From Hymenobacter fodinae (lineage in GTDB: Bacteria; Bacteroidota; Bacteroidia; Cytophagales; Hymenobacteraceae), in assembly GCF_004745825.1 (NCBI RefSeq), contig NZ_SRLA01000007.1:183209-247208 (forward strand): a DNA stretch of 64,000 bases, read 5' to 3'. This document shows, in pieces, positions 40,891-49,456 of the stretch (within the stretch, counting starts at the first letter, position 1; each line of letters begins with the position of its first letter). The translations under genes and the position numbers were made by a program. The notes beneath the pieces were generated by a model. It worked only from the letters and a program-made list of their open reading frames with translations. It was not told the DNA's origin and ran no database searches.

Positions 40891-41925
40891 ATGAATGCTC
40901 CGCTCGTTCCCGTGCTCTATCCCCGGGCCTACCAGGCCAACGCGCTGGTGCGGGCGCCCCTGAAGCTCACGCACGTGGAAGCCCGGATATTTGCCTTGGC
41001 CCTGGGCTGCATTCACCAGGACCAGACGGAGCTGCCCGGCATCTCGATTCCCATCAACCGGGTGATGACCCAAAAGAAGGGGGGCAGCGTGTACGAGACC
41101 ATCCGCGACGCCTGCAAAAGCCTCATGTCCAAGGTCGTCAGCATTGAGTCGCAGAAGGGCAACAAGAAGCGCTTTACGGCCTACTCCATCATCAGCTACC
41201 TGGACCTGAACGAAGGCACGGGCCTGCTGACGGGGAACTTCGCCCCGGAAATCAAGCCGTTTCTGCTGCAGCTGGCCGAGCAGTACACCCACGTGGAGCT
41301 GGAGTCGCTGCTCACGCTTAAATCCGCGCACGCCCACCGCCTGTACTGGCTGCTGAAGTCCTGGGATGACGTGGGGGTGTGGGAGGTGGAGTTCGAAGCC
41401 CTGCGCAAGCAGGTGCTCGGCGATGACAACGACGTCACGTACACGCTCTTCTACGACTTCAAGCGCTACGTGCTCGAGCCCGCCATGCGCGAGCTGCACT
41501 CCCTGGGCTGGGTGGTCAACTACGAGCCCCTCAAGGATGGCAAGAAGGTCAAGGCCGTCCGCTTCCTGATTCCCAAGCCGCAGGTTCGGCTCGCCGAGCC
41601 GGCGGCGGAGGGGAGTCCCCTGACCACCACCAGTCCGGTCCGACCGGTGGAAAAGCAGATGACGCTGGCCCTGCCGGCGGAGCTGCCCACCCTGCAGCAG
41701 CGCATCATCACCCGCCTGCAGAAACTGAAGATGACTTCGGCTCAGATCCAGCACGTGCTGGAGTTTATGGGGGATGATGAAGTTCGGATTGCCCGCCTGA
41801 TGAAAGTCACGCACCCGGTGCTGCGGGACTTCGAAGCCGGCAACAAGGTGTTCGACAACCTGGGGGGAACCACGGTTAACCTGCTGAAAACGGAATTTCC
41901 GGGGCTGTACGCGATCCTGAAATAG
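40891..41925 (+). CDS. Replication initiator protein (Rep_3/RepB family), copy 1
   Basis: 344 residues. Two winged-helix domains are expected: the N-terminal one begins ALVRAPLKLTHVEARIFALA; the middle carries NFAPEIKPFLLQLAEQYTHV, then ESLLTLKSAHAHRLYWLLKS, the strongest Rep_3 signature; the second domain includes VTYTLFYDFKRYVLEPAMRE. The C-terminal ~90 residues form an extra helical domain (LPTLQQRIITRLQKLKMTSA). It binds the iterons directly upstream and recruits the host replisome, and dimers usually repress the gene. It sits right after the par locus, so par, iterons and rep form one coherent backbone. Confidence 0.95.
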   Translation: MNAPLVPVLYPRAYQANALVRAPLKLTHVEARIFALALGCIHQDQTELPGISIPINRVMTQKKGGSVYETIRDACKSLMSKVVSIESQKGNKKRFTAYSIISYLDLNEGTGLLTGNFAPEIKPFLLQLAEQYTHVELESLLTLKSAHAHRLYWLLKSWDDVGVWEVEFEALRKQVLGDDNDVTYTLFYDFKRYVLEPAMRELHSLGWVVNYEPLKDGKKVKAVRFLIPKPQVRLAEPAAEGSPLTTTSPVRPVEKQMTLALPAELPTLQQRIITRLQKLKMTSAQIQHVLEFMGDDEVRIARLMKVTHPVLRDFEAGNKVFDNLGGTTVNLLKTEFPGLYAILK

Positions 41926-42594
41926 GCCAGCAGCTAATGGCTCCCTCAGTAGCGTCTTAGTCCGGTAGCAGTAGCCTGATCACTGCTACACCAGGGAGTA
42001 ATGAGTTTGGCGTCGCTAGCTAAACGTTGGGCCGCCGCGGTTGGCTGGGCGGTAAACCAGGCCGGATAAGCTTCCCCGCTTTTACGTCCTACTTCACGCC
42101 TGAATAAGGGGGTCAAGTAGGGAGTAGCTAGACTTTCCAGGTAGTGATGGCCCAATAGTTTGAGGCTACCTGGTCCCGGTCGCGATTACAGAAACCACGA
42201 GAAAAATGCCCTTACCTATTACCAAAACCACGAGAGCCGGAATCTTCACTTACTAAAGGCCGCGTGGCTAAGAATCTATTGCAAACCTGGAGTTCTGTAG
42301 TAGCGGGAAGAAGGTGTCATCTTGACCCGGCTACCCGTTCGCCCCTGATGCAAGTACTGTTGTCTGATTCGCCCAAGCCGGAGGAGGCCAGCAGCAAAAT
42401 CGTGGTCCAGCACAACGCCCTGGTCAACGCGCGGACACGTTCGGACACCACCTGCACCAGGTGTACCGGCAGGATGGCTTGCCGATAGAGCAGCGGGCAG
42501 GGGAGGAGGGGCTCGTAAAGCGAAACCAACCGGCGGTCCTGAGTTAATAAGGGGTGGTTAGGAGGGCAGTAGTAGGCGGTACGAGTGGGATTGC
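41926..42594. other. Gene-poor stretch between the two replicons
   Basis: No supported gene. A plus-strand frame around 42425-42545 is protein-like at its end (HHLHQVYRQDGLPIEQRAGE) but has no start or named family. It is probably debris at a junction between two replicons. Confidence 0.3.
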
Positions 42595-42612
42595 GGTGTA
42601 ATTTCTTCCGTA
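42595..42612 (-). repeat. Inverted iteron of origin 2
   Basis: GGTGTAATTTCTTCCGTA is the reverse complement of the origin 2 iteron. It lies ~200 bp ahead of the direct array, echoing the inverted copies ahead of origin 1. An AT-rich stretch (42710-42800) separates it from the array. Confidence 0.8.
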
Positions 42613-42808
42613 GTTGCTCGGAAAGATTTGAGTCATAGGTTGCTAGAGGCTAATTAGGCTGGGTAAGAAGTAGCCGGGACCCCGGGGAAGCTTTTTCGTC
42701 AAGCTACCCCTTTAAAAAACAGAAGTCTCTTCAGTTTTTTCTATACTTCCTTTCTTCTTTCTTCTGTCACCATAAAGCGCTGTAAAGCAGATAATTAGCT
42801 TGATTTGA

Positions 42809-42998
42809 TACGGAAGGAATTACACCTTATTACGGAAGAAACTACACCCAAATGCGGAAGGAATTACACCCAAGTACGGAAGGAATTACACCTTATTACG
42901 GAAGAAACTACACCACCTACGGAAGAAGTTACACCATCTACGGAAGAAACTACACTACCCACGGAAGAAGTTACACCACCTACGGAAGAAACTACACT
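42809..42998 (+). repeat. Iteron array of replication origin 2
   Basis: Nine direct copies of an 18-bp iteron, consensus TACGGAAGAAACTACACC with GGAATT/GAAGTT variants. They start at 42809, 42831, 42853, 42875, 42897, 42918, 42939, 42960 and 42981: four steps of exactly 22 bp, then four of exactly 21 bp. A degenerate tenth copy follows (TTCGGAATGGAATTA). rep copy 2 starts at 43082. Confidence 0.95.
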
Positions 42999-43081
42999 TT
43001 CGGAATGGAATTAGGCTCACGTACGGAAAAATCTATAAAATTTCCGTATTTAGACTACGCTCGCCATGATTACCCTCCCTT

Positions 43082-44101
43082 ATGGAACCTACCCTGTACC
43101 CCCAGGCCCGTCAAGCCAACATTCTAGTTCGTTCTCCCCTCAAGCTCAATCATATTGAGGCTCGGATCTTTGCCTTATCACTAGGTTGCATCAACTCAAA
43201 GTCGCTGGAATTACCCCAGATCCGAATCCCCATGCTGCGGGTGATCCCAAAGTCTAAATCGGGCCCAGTCTACGAGCAGATTGATGCGGCCTGTAAGACG
43301 TTGATGAGCAAAGTGGTGAGCATTGCCAAAACCAACTCCAAGGGCAAGATGAATATCAAGAACTACGGTATCATCAGCTTCATGGAGATTGACGAAGGCA
43401 CTGGGTACGTGACGGGCAATTTTGCGCCAGAAATAAAGCCTTTCTTGCTGGAACTAGCCAGTGAGTACACCACCGTAGAAATTGAAACCATCCTGACCCT
43501 TAAAAGCGCCCATGCGCATCGCTTGTATTGGCTGTTAACCAGCTGGGATGACGTTGGGAGTTGGGAAGTAGAGTTAGATACCCTGCGGGAGCAGATGGTC
43601 GGGACTGAGGATACGGCGTACACCATCTTTTATGACTTCAAACGGTATGTCCTGGAGCCCGCGGTCAAGGAGCTCCAGGATATCGGTTGGATGGTTAGCT
43701 GGGAACCAATAAAAGTGGGTAAGAAGGTCGGCAAAGTTCTTTTCACCATTCCCAAGCACGTCATTGCGGAGAGTACCGGACCGCAAACAATCGATATAAC
43801 CCCGAAAGGACGCGCCAAGCAGAAGCAATCGGATCAGCTGGCACTAGGAATCATTTCGGAAATGCCCACGCTGCACCAGCGCATTGTTGCGCGGCTGCAA
43901 AAGCTCCAGGTCACCGATGCGCAGATCAGAACGGTACTCGATTACCTGGGCGATGATGAAACTAAGTTTACGAAGCTGCTGAAATCCACGCATCAGCTGC
44001 TCGTCAACTACGAAACAAAATCCAAGGTGTATGACAACATTGGAGGAGCAACTATCAATCACCTGAAGACCGAAATCCCTGGGCTGTTCGCGAAGCTCTA
44101 G
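43082..44101 (+). CDS. Replication initiator protein (Rep_3/RepB family), copy 2
   Basis: 339 residues, clearly homologous to the first initiator along its whole length: LYPQARQANILVRSPLKLNH, NFAPEIKPFLLELASEYTTV, LTLKSAHAHRLYWLLTSWDD and YDFKRYVLEPAVKELQDIGW all have counterparts. DNA-contacting regions differ (IPKSKSGPVYEQIDAACK against MTQKKGGSVYETIRDACK), consistent with the different iteron. Codon use is less GC-rich than in copy 1, suggesting a separate origin. The C-terminal helical extension is conserved. Translation starts at the ATG at 43082, ~70 bp after the last iteron. Confidence 0.94.
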   Translation: MEPTLYPQARQANILVRSPLKLNHIEARIFALSLGCINSKSLELPQIRIPMLRVIPKSKSGPVYEQIDAACKTLMSKVVSIAKTNSKGKMNIKNYGIISFMEIDEGTGYVTGNFAPEIKPFLLELASEYTTVEIETILTLKSAHAHRLYWLLTSWDDVGSWEVELDTLREQMVGTEDTAYTIFYDFKRYVLEPAVKELQDIGWMVSWEPIKVGKKVGKVLFTIPKHVIAESTGPQTIDITPKGRAKQKQSDQLALGIISEMPTLHQRIVARLQKLQVTDAQIRTVLDYLGDDETKFTKLLKSTHQLLVNYETKSKVYDNIGGATINHLKTEIPGLFAKL

Positions 44102-44200
44102 CCGACTGAGGTTGGTTCTGGTTCTGCTGACTCTGCGGCTTCTCTGGCTAGGGCGCGGCAGTAGCGCCCATATTAGACGAAAACGCTGGCGCTGCTCTTC

Positions 44201-44752
44201 ATGCTGCTGTGCTTCTCGTTGGCCGCCTACGCCGTGTACTCGGCCCGGCAAACGACGGCCGCTGCCCAAGGGCGCATCTACGTGCTCGATCAGGGCAACC
44301 TGCTGGCGGCCGTCTCCCACAATGTCAAGGAGAACCGCCCGGTCGAAGCCCAGAACCACGTCAAGCGCTTCCACGAATTTTTCTTCACGCTCGACCCCGA
44401 TGCCAAGGCCATCGAGTACAACGTGAGCCAGTCGCTGTTTCTGGCCGATGAAAGCGCCCGGCGCGCGTACGAGAACCTGAAGGAGAGCGGCTACTACAAC
44501 GACTTGATTCAGGCCAACATCAGCCAGGACATCAAGGTCGACAGCGTACGCATCAACGCGGCCCGCTACCCTTATTACGCGAAGTGTTATGCGCACCAGC
44601 AAATCATCCGGGCCTCAAACACCACAAGCCGCCTGCTCATCTCCGAGTGCTACCTGCGCGACGTGTCGCGCTCCAGCAACAACCCGCACGGTTTTCTGAT
44701 GGAGCGCTGGCGGGTGGTCCAAAATAACGATTTGCGCACCGAGCGCCGCTAA
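44201..44752 (+). CDS. traK: Conjugation protein TraK (VirB8-like), 5'-truncated
   Basis: 183 residues from the ATG at 44201, which lies inside the predicted membrane helix. The in-frame sequence begins after a TAG at 44174 (TKTLALLFMLLCFSLAAYAV), so the cytoplasmic N-terminus of ~20-25 residues seen in Bacteroides TraK (usual length ~205) is missing. The rest is typical: GRIYVLDQGNLLAAVSHNV, AQNHVKRFHEFFFTLDPDAK and RASNTTSRLLISECYLRDVS. TraK is the VirB8-like inner-membrane assembly factor of the mating apparatus. The truncation point sits ~100 bp after rep copy 2, consistent with a recombination junction. Confidence 0.82.
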   Translation: MLLCFSLAAYAVYSARQTTAAAQGRIYVLDQGNLLAAVSHNVKENRPVEAQNHVKRFHEFFFTLDPDAKAIEYNVSQSLFLADESARRAYENLKESGYYNDLIQANISQDIKVDSVRINAARYPYYAKCYAHQQIIRASNTTSRLLISECYLRDVSRSSNNPHGFLMERWRVVQNNDLRTERR

Positions 44753-44763
44753 CCCCTATCGCT

Positions 44764-46059
44764 ATGGCAACCTCTCCCAAACAGACGCAGGAGTTCATCC
44801 ACAAGCGTCGGATGATGGTCTTTATTCCGCTACCGGGGGTTATTTGCTTAACGCTGCTCTTCCATCTGGGTGGCGGCGGCCAGGGCGTGGCGGAAGCGAC
44901 GGCCAACGCCGGTTCGAGCCTTACGGGCATCAACACGTCGCTTCCCTCCGCGGGCACAAGCTCGCTGTATGAGGATAAGATGGAAGCCTACCAGGCTCCC
45001 CAGGATAGCACCCATCGCAACGGCCTGGCCTTTACTCCAGTCGGGGACATTACCGAGCCAATGGATGCACCCGCTGCGGCGCCTGAGGCCTCGAGCACCA
45101 CGGCCGTACCTGGTGGGCTAAACTACGCCGTACAGCCCGGCCAGTCGTCCCAGTGCTACGACCCCCACCATGACTCCAATGTGGCGGCCGTGCAAAGCCG
45201 CCTGCAGCACCTGCAGCAACAGGCGGCCCCTCAGCCCGCTTACAGTCGGTCAAGCGGGGGATATGGCAGTAGCGGGTACGCTCCGCCGAGCGCCGACGCG
45301 CCGGCGTCCTCCGGCAAGGATGCCGAGCTAGACCACGCCATCCGGGAGCTGGATGAGTTGCGGCGCCAGTATGAGCGGCGGTTGCAGGCCCTCAACTCGC
45401 CGCCGGTCGCTGCTCCCGCTGCGGCCCCAGCGGCGCCGCTGGTGGCCACGAGTGCGACAGCCCCCAAGCCGAAAGGCATGAGCGTGATGACGGAAGTGCC
45501 GCAATCGGTGGTCACCAGCCTGGGCAGCCGCGCCGGCCTGGGCACGCCCGTCGTGGTGGTGACTGCCGGCAACTCTTTCCACGGCCTGGGGGAAAGCAAC
45601 GCTGGCCAGCTGAACTCGGTACCGGCCGTGATTCATGACGACGTGATCGTGAGCCAGGGTTCGACGGTGAAGATGCGCCTGCTCGCCGATGTGCAGCTGG
45701 AAGGCCGCGTTATTCCGCGCAATAGCTTTGTCTATGGCACCTGTGACGTGTCGGGCAACCGCCTGACCATTGAAGCGACGGCGGTGCAGTACCAAAACAG
45801 CGTGCTGCCCCTCCGCCTGAAAGCCTACGATATGGATGGGGGCGAGGGCTTGAGCATTCCGGGCTCGGTCAACCGGGACGCGGCCAAGCAGGGCCTGGCG
45901 GGTGGGGCCAGCTCGGCCGACCTGCCCACCATGTCGCCCAACTTAGGAGCCCAGGCCGCGGGCATCGCGCTGCAGACTGGTAAGGCGCTGGCCGGCAAGA
46001 AAATCAAGCTGGTTAAAATCCACCTCAAAGCCAACTATAAACTGCTGCTCAAATCATGA
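44764..46059 (+). CDS. traM: Conjugation protein TraM (VirB10-like)
   Basis: 431 residues. An N-terminal membrane anchor (MVFIPLPGVICLTLLFHLGG, ~18-37) is followed by a long Pro/Ala/Ser-rich periplasmic linker with a short coiled coil (ELDHAIRELDELRRQYERRL). The C-terminal TraM domain is conserved: AVIHDDVIVSQGSTVKMRLL, ADVQLEGRVIPRNSFVYGTC and SVNRDAAKQG. In Bacteroidota conjugative transposons TraM spans the envelope as the VirB10-like channel component. It starts 11 bp after traK and overlaps traN by 4 bp. Confidence 0.92.
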   Translation: MATSPKQTQEFIHKRRMMVFIPLPGVICLTLLFHLGGGGQGVAEATANAGSSLTGINTSLPSAGTSSLYEDKMEAYQAPQDSTHRNGLAFTPVGDITEPMDAPAAAPEASSTTAVPGGLNYAVQPGQSSQCYDPHHDSNVAAVQSRLQHLQQQAAPQPAYSRSSGGYGSSGYAPPSADAPASSGKDAELDHAIRELDELRRQYERRLQALNSPPVAAPAAAPAAPLVATSATAPKPKGMSVMTEVPQSVVTSLGSRAGLGTPVVVVTAGNSFHGLGESNAGQLNSVPAVIHDDVIVSQGSTVKMRLLADVQLEGRVIPRNSFVYGTCDVSGNRLTIEATAVQYQNSVLPLRLKAYDMDGGEGLSIPGSVNRDAAKQGLAGGASSADLPTMSPNLGAQAAGIALQTGKALAGKKIKLVKIHLKANYKLLLKS

Positions 46060-47027
46060 GACTTCCCTCCATTCTTGCTTGCCTGGGCTTCGCGGCCCTG
46101 TCCTGGTTGACGTTGCCGGCCACGGCTCAAAAATCGAAGTCTATCGCTCGTCAGCCAATGACGTCAGCCCAGCTGATGGGCAATTTCCCAGCATCGACGA
46201 CGGTCGCACCCGCTGCGGCCCCGGCCCCCCTGCCCAAGCTGCTGAGCCTCGGGGAACAGAACGTCATCGGCTCCTATCACCTGGGCGTGGGCTTTCAAAA
46301 AACCACGCACCTGATTTTCCCCTACGCCGTGACCTACGTGGATCTGGGCAACGCGGGCATCATTGCCGATAAGGCCCAGGGCGCGGAAAACATCGTCAAG
46401 CTGAAGGCCAACCAGCCGAACTTCCCGCAAACCAACATGACCGTGGTCACGGCCGATGGGCGGCTGTATTCCTTCCTGATCGACTATGAGCAGGATCCGC
46501 GCGTGCTCAACTACAACCTGACCACCGGCGCCGGCGACGCCTCGCCCGTCCTGCCGATGGTCCTGTTCTCCAACCTGAGCATGACCCAGGCCGAGATGGA
46601 AAACTACTCGCGTATCGTCCTCAAGAAAAAGAAGATGCTGCGCACGAAGGAAGTCAAGGACGATATCACCCTGGCCCTGCCGGGAATGTACACCCAGGAT
46701 GATCTGTTCTTTCTACCCCTCCACCTGTTCAACCAGTCCAACATCAACTACGACGTGGACTTCATCAAATTCTACATCCGCGATAGGAAGCTGGCCAAGC
46801 GCACGGCCATCCAAGAATCGGAAATCGCCCCCATATTCGTTTACAATGCCACCCAGCGCACGATTCCTGGCCCGGGCGGTATAGATCAGGTCTACGTATT
46901 GCGCAAGTTCACCATCCCCGACGACAAGAACCTGGTGGTAGAAATGTTCGAGCGCGGCGGCGGCCGACACCTGACCTTCGACGTGACCAATGAGGACATT
47001 CTCGAGGCCCGCAAATTAAAGCGGTAG
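46056..47027 (+). CDS. traN: Conjugation protein TraN (VirB9-like)
   Basis: 323 residues with a signal peptide (ILACLGFAALSWLTLPATAQ). Family features: YHLGVGFQKTTHLIFPYAV, TYVDLGNAGIIADKAQGAEN, LKANQPNFPQTNMTVVTADG and VYVLRKFTIPDDKNLVVEMF. TraN is the periplasmic/outer-membrane VirB9-like partner of TraM. ATGA overlap (46056-46059) with traM. No further transfer genes follow, so the mating apparatus here is incomplete; the rest may lie outside the window or be lost. Confidence 0.92.
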   Translation: MRLPSILACLGFAALSWLTLPATAQKSKSIARQPMTSAQLMGNFPASTTVAPAAAPAPLPKLLSLGEQNVIGSYHLGVGFQKTTHLIFPYAVTYVDLGNAGIIADKAQGAENIVKLKANQPNFPQTNMTVVTADGRLYSFLIDYEQDPRVLNYNLTTGAGDASPVLPMVLFSNLSMTQAEMENYSRIVLKKKKMLRTKEVKDDITLALPGMYTQDDLFFLPLHLFNQSNINYDVDFIKFYIRDRKLAKRTAIQESEIAPIFVYNATQRTIPGPGGIDQVYVLRKFTIPDDKNLVVEMFERGGGRHLTFDVTNEDILEARKLKR

Positions 47028-47049
47028 AAGGCGTTCCTGGTGAAATGAG

Positions 47050-47080
47050 AGGGTATAGCACCTGGCTATACCCTTCTTCG
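47050..47080 (+). terminator. Hairpin terminator after traN
   Basis: AGGGTATAG (47050-47058) pairs with CTATACCCT (47066-47074), followed by a T-rich tail (TCTTCGTTTG). It ends the traKMN transcript. Confidence 0.7.
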
Positions 47081-47186
47081 TTTGTAGCTCGGACCCAATG
47101 GGGTGGATTCCGCAGGTTAGCTACGGTACTGAAGGCCACCCGTGGCTGCGTTATGTATTGGGCTGTCGCTTTTTCTCCCTACCACA

Positions 47187-47447
47187 ATGCGCCAGTTCCT
47201 GATCATCCTGGCCGCGGCCATCGTTCTCTACAGTCCTTACGGGCCCGGTTGGGGGCGGAGGGTGGTCACCATTGCCATCGTGCTGGCCATCTTCGGCACG
47301 TACCGCAAGTTCCACCCCAGCGGCGCTGCTACGACGAGCACGACGAGTACACCTAAGCCTGCATGCTTTCCTCCTTCGACCCTTTCGTATTGGTGCGGAT
47401 TGTGGACAGTTCCTGTGTGTTCGGCTGCTTGGTCTGCCTACTGCTGA
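47187..47447 (+). CDS. Doubtful small membrane protein
   Basis: 86 codons. The first ~35 residues are convincing (MRQFLIILAAAIVLYSPYG, then RRVVTIAIVLAIFGTYRKF: two hydrophobic segments). The remainder (PACFPPSTLSYWCGLWTVP) is less natural. It could be a short real gene, a truncated accessory transfer gene or chance. Confidence 0.35.
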   Translation: MRQFLIILAAAIVLYSPYGPGWGRRVVTIAIVLAIFGTYRKFHPSGAATTSTTSTPKPACFPPSTLSYWCGLWTVPVCSAAWSAYC

Positions 47448-47523
47448 AAGAGGGATTTGGGTGTCATGTTGGCCGTCGTAACGACCGAAAATAGCGATGC
47501 AGTAGGGCATCATTTTCATGCAG

Positions 47524-47555
47524 AAGCCCCCGTGCATTACGCGTAGGGGCTTTTT
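47524..47555 (+). terminator. Intrinsic terminator
   Basis: AAGCCCC (47524-47530), loop, GGGGCTT (47546-47552) and a T-run to 47555. It closes the conjugation region; the reverse strand is also isolated from the resolvase gene. Confidence 0.65.
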
Positions 47556-47756
47556 CGTTGCTGCCATATTTTCGCTTAGCAGCCAGGGCCATTTAAGCAG
47601 AGAGCAGCCAGAGCAGGGGGGAAGGTGCGCACAGATCCAAGAGTACAGGTGATAGGCCGAGTTGGTTTTCCAAGACAGAAGACAAGCACGTGAACTTCGT
47701 TACCCCTCACGGGCGAAATCGGCGCACGAATCCCGGTAGGGAGGGTAACAACCTCC

Positions 47757-48356
47757 TTAAAGAGCCGTCCCTTTGCGGTAGTGCTGAATGGCTACGCCGC
47801 GGTGGCGCAGGTACTTGTAGAGCGTGACTTTGGAGATCTGCAGGCGCTGGGCAATCTCATTCACGCCCAGTTGCTGCTCTCGATAGAGGGTCTCCGCCAC
47901 GATGGCCGTCCGCTGCGCCGCTTCCGAGAGGCCGGGCCGTCGCCCCCCGATGCGGCCCCGGGCCCGCGCCGCCGCTAACCCGGCATGAGTCCGCTCGCGG
48001 ATGAGCTCGCGCTCAAACTCGGCCAACGAGGCAAACAGATTAAAGATCAAACGCCCCTGGGCCGAACTCGTATTGATGGCATCGGTGAGCGAGACCAGGC
48101 CCACCTCGCGAAACTCGAACTCGGCCACCATGTCCAGCAAGTGTTTGAGCGAGCGACCCAACCGGTCCAGTTTGTAAATGTAGACGGTATCGCCAGGTCG
48201 AAGTCGGGCTAGCATCCGGTCTAACTCCGTGCGGGCCGCGCTCATGCCGGAGGCTTTTTCCTGATAGATTTCCTCACAACCGGCCTGCGCGAGGGCATCG
48301 AGTTGCAGGGCCAGGTTCTGGTCGCGGGTGGAGACGCGAGCGTAGCCGATGTTCAT
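47757..48356 (-). CDS. Serine recombinase (resolvase/invertase family)
   Basis: 199 residues. The catalytic N-terminal domain begins MNIGYARVSTRDQNLALQLD with the nucleophile Ser9, followed by YIYKLDRLGRSLKHLLD (Arg cluster) and FASLAEFERELIRERTHAGL at the dimer helix. The C-terminal HTH is GVNEIAQRLQISKVTLYKYL. The length and layout are those of Tn3-type resolvases and plasmid multimer-resolution enzymes. A res-like group of inverted GTACAG/CTGTAC motifs lies immediately upstream. No transposase is nearby, so a plasmid-maintenance role is more likely than a transposon remnant. Confidence 0.93.
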   Translation of the reverse strand: MNIGYARVSTRDQNLALQLDALAQAGCEEIYQEKASGMSAARTELDRMLARLRPGDTVYIYKLDRLGRSLKHLLDMVAEFEFREVGLVSLTDAINTSSAQGRLIFNLFASLAEFERELIRERTHAGLAAARARGRIGGRRPGLSEAAQRTAIVAETLYREQQLGVNEIAQRLQISKVTLYKYLRHRGVAIQHYRKGTAL

Positions 48357-48361
48357 AGACC

Positions 48362-48487
48362 AAGTACAGGATTGTTATGGAGAAGATACGCATTCTGTAC
48401 TTTACTACCTGTACCAGTTTAGTGAATTGATTTTGCCCGTTTTTGGGTCTTTTTCCTCTACTTGTGATCCGGGTGAGATTGTACAGG
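48362..48487. promoter_or_regulatory. res-like site upstream of the resolvase
   Basis: AAGTACAG (48362-48369) pairs with CTGTACTT (48395-48402) across 25 bp; further half-sites are CTGTAC (48409-48414) and GTACAG (48481-48486). Paired inverted half-sites in several copies just before the gene fit a res site that also regulates the resolvase. Confidence 0.6.
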
Positions 48488-49456
48488 AAAAGGAGAGTTT
48501 CCTATCACTAAGTGAGGCCTGGCAGGTTGAATTCTCACCGAAGGATTCTGGACACCTATTCATACTGAGCATTCGGAAAACCGCCGCCTAAAGCACTCCT
48601 AGATTTCAACAAGGATCGACAAGCCCTACTTACTGGGGCTTTGCCAATTTCTGTTCAAAGGAGACGAGCTTTTCAAGAGAGTAGGGGTTAACATCAGCCC
48701 GTTGATCTTGCAGAAATACTCGAAACTGGGTGAAGTTTACTGTGAGAGGCCAGGTACTCCAGCAACGCCACTCAAAACTGAACGTGCAGCTCTTGCGCCA
48801 ATCTGTTCGCATCGGAGGCTCAATTCTATCCAGTAAGCGCAGACTGCAAGGCACGTAGACGCCCATACACGCCGAACCCCCGGTTGGTGGCTCAACCGAG
48901 GATTCAGAAAGGGGGTGCAGTCACATCTTTTGTCTAACGCAGCAAATAAAAGGGCTGAAACCGAATATCAACTCCCAATTTAAATCGGCTGAGCCGTCAC
49001 GGCGGGTCAACCAACGGGTTTTCTGTAGGGGGAAGTTTCCCGCTGGAGCAATACTGGGCCCTCCCCGGCTGACAAGGTCATGGGCAGTGCCATGCGCTGC
49101 TCCATCGCTTCCACCGGGCAGTCAAAGAAGACTTGGCCTCGGGAGCTGGGGCGCAGGGGTCACGCAGAGGCCTGGGAGTGGCTGGCTGTTTACCTATACG
49201 GACGTCTACCGGCAGAGTACAGGAGGGTTGAGTTGCTGGACCAAGCTTTATTGGCTGACGTTTCTCCTCCTGTGCCCGAACTAGCTTATGTTTCTGCCCC
49301 CTACGAAGTATGCTGATGGCTTTGCGGGCGGGCCCCGCGGGGCAGGTACTGAAGAAGGAGCAGCTCACCCCATGCACCCAGCGCTCCGCCGCCCCGATTC
49401 CCGGCCCCGATAACCTGATTTGCTACTTCTGACTCTGCCTCTTTCCCTTCCCACCC
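48488..49456. other. Gene-poor stretch before the pectin cluster
   Basis: No supported gene over ~970 bp. A 78-codon minus-strand frame at 48630-48866 ends in a protein-like stretch (FRVFLQDQRADVNPYSLEKL) and could be a fragment. The promoter of the pectin cluster should lie near 49400. Plus-strand frames at 49080-49316 are unconvincing. Confidence 0.3.

Noticed and set aside
42809..42998. Second repeat array, CRISPR-like at first sight, also readable as a threonine/glutamate-rich peptide
   Set aside because: Unit 18 bp with 3-4-bp gaps next to a Rep gene means iterons; the open frames through it (e.g. 42805-43014) only reflect the repeat.
47757..48487. Resolvase as part of a Tn3-family transposon
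   Set aside because: No transposase or 38-bp-type terminal inverted repeats seen nearby.
48349..48591. 80-codon plus-strand frame across the res-like site
   Set aside because: It overlaps the resolvase start and the repeated half-sites; no domain or start context supports it.
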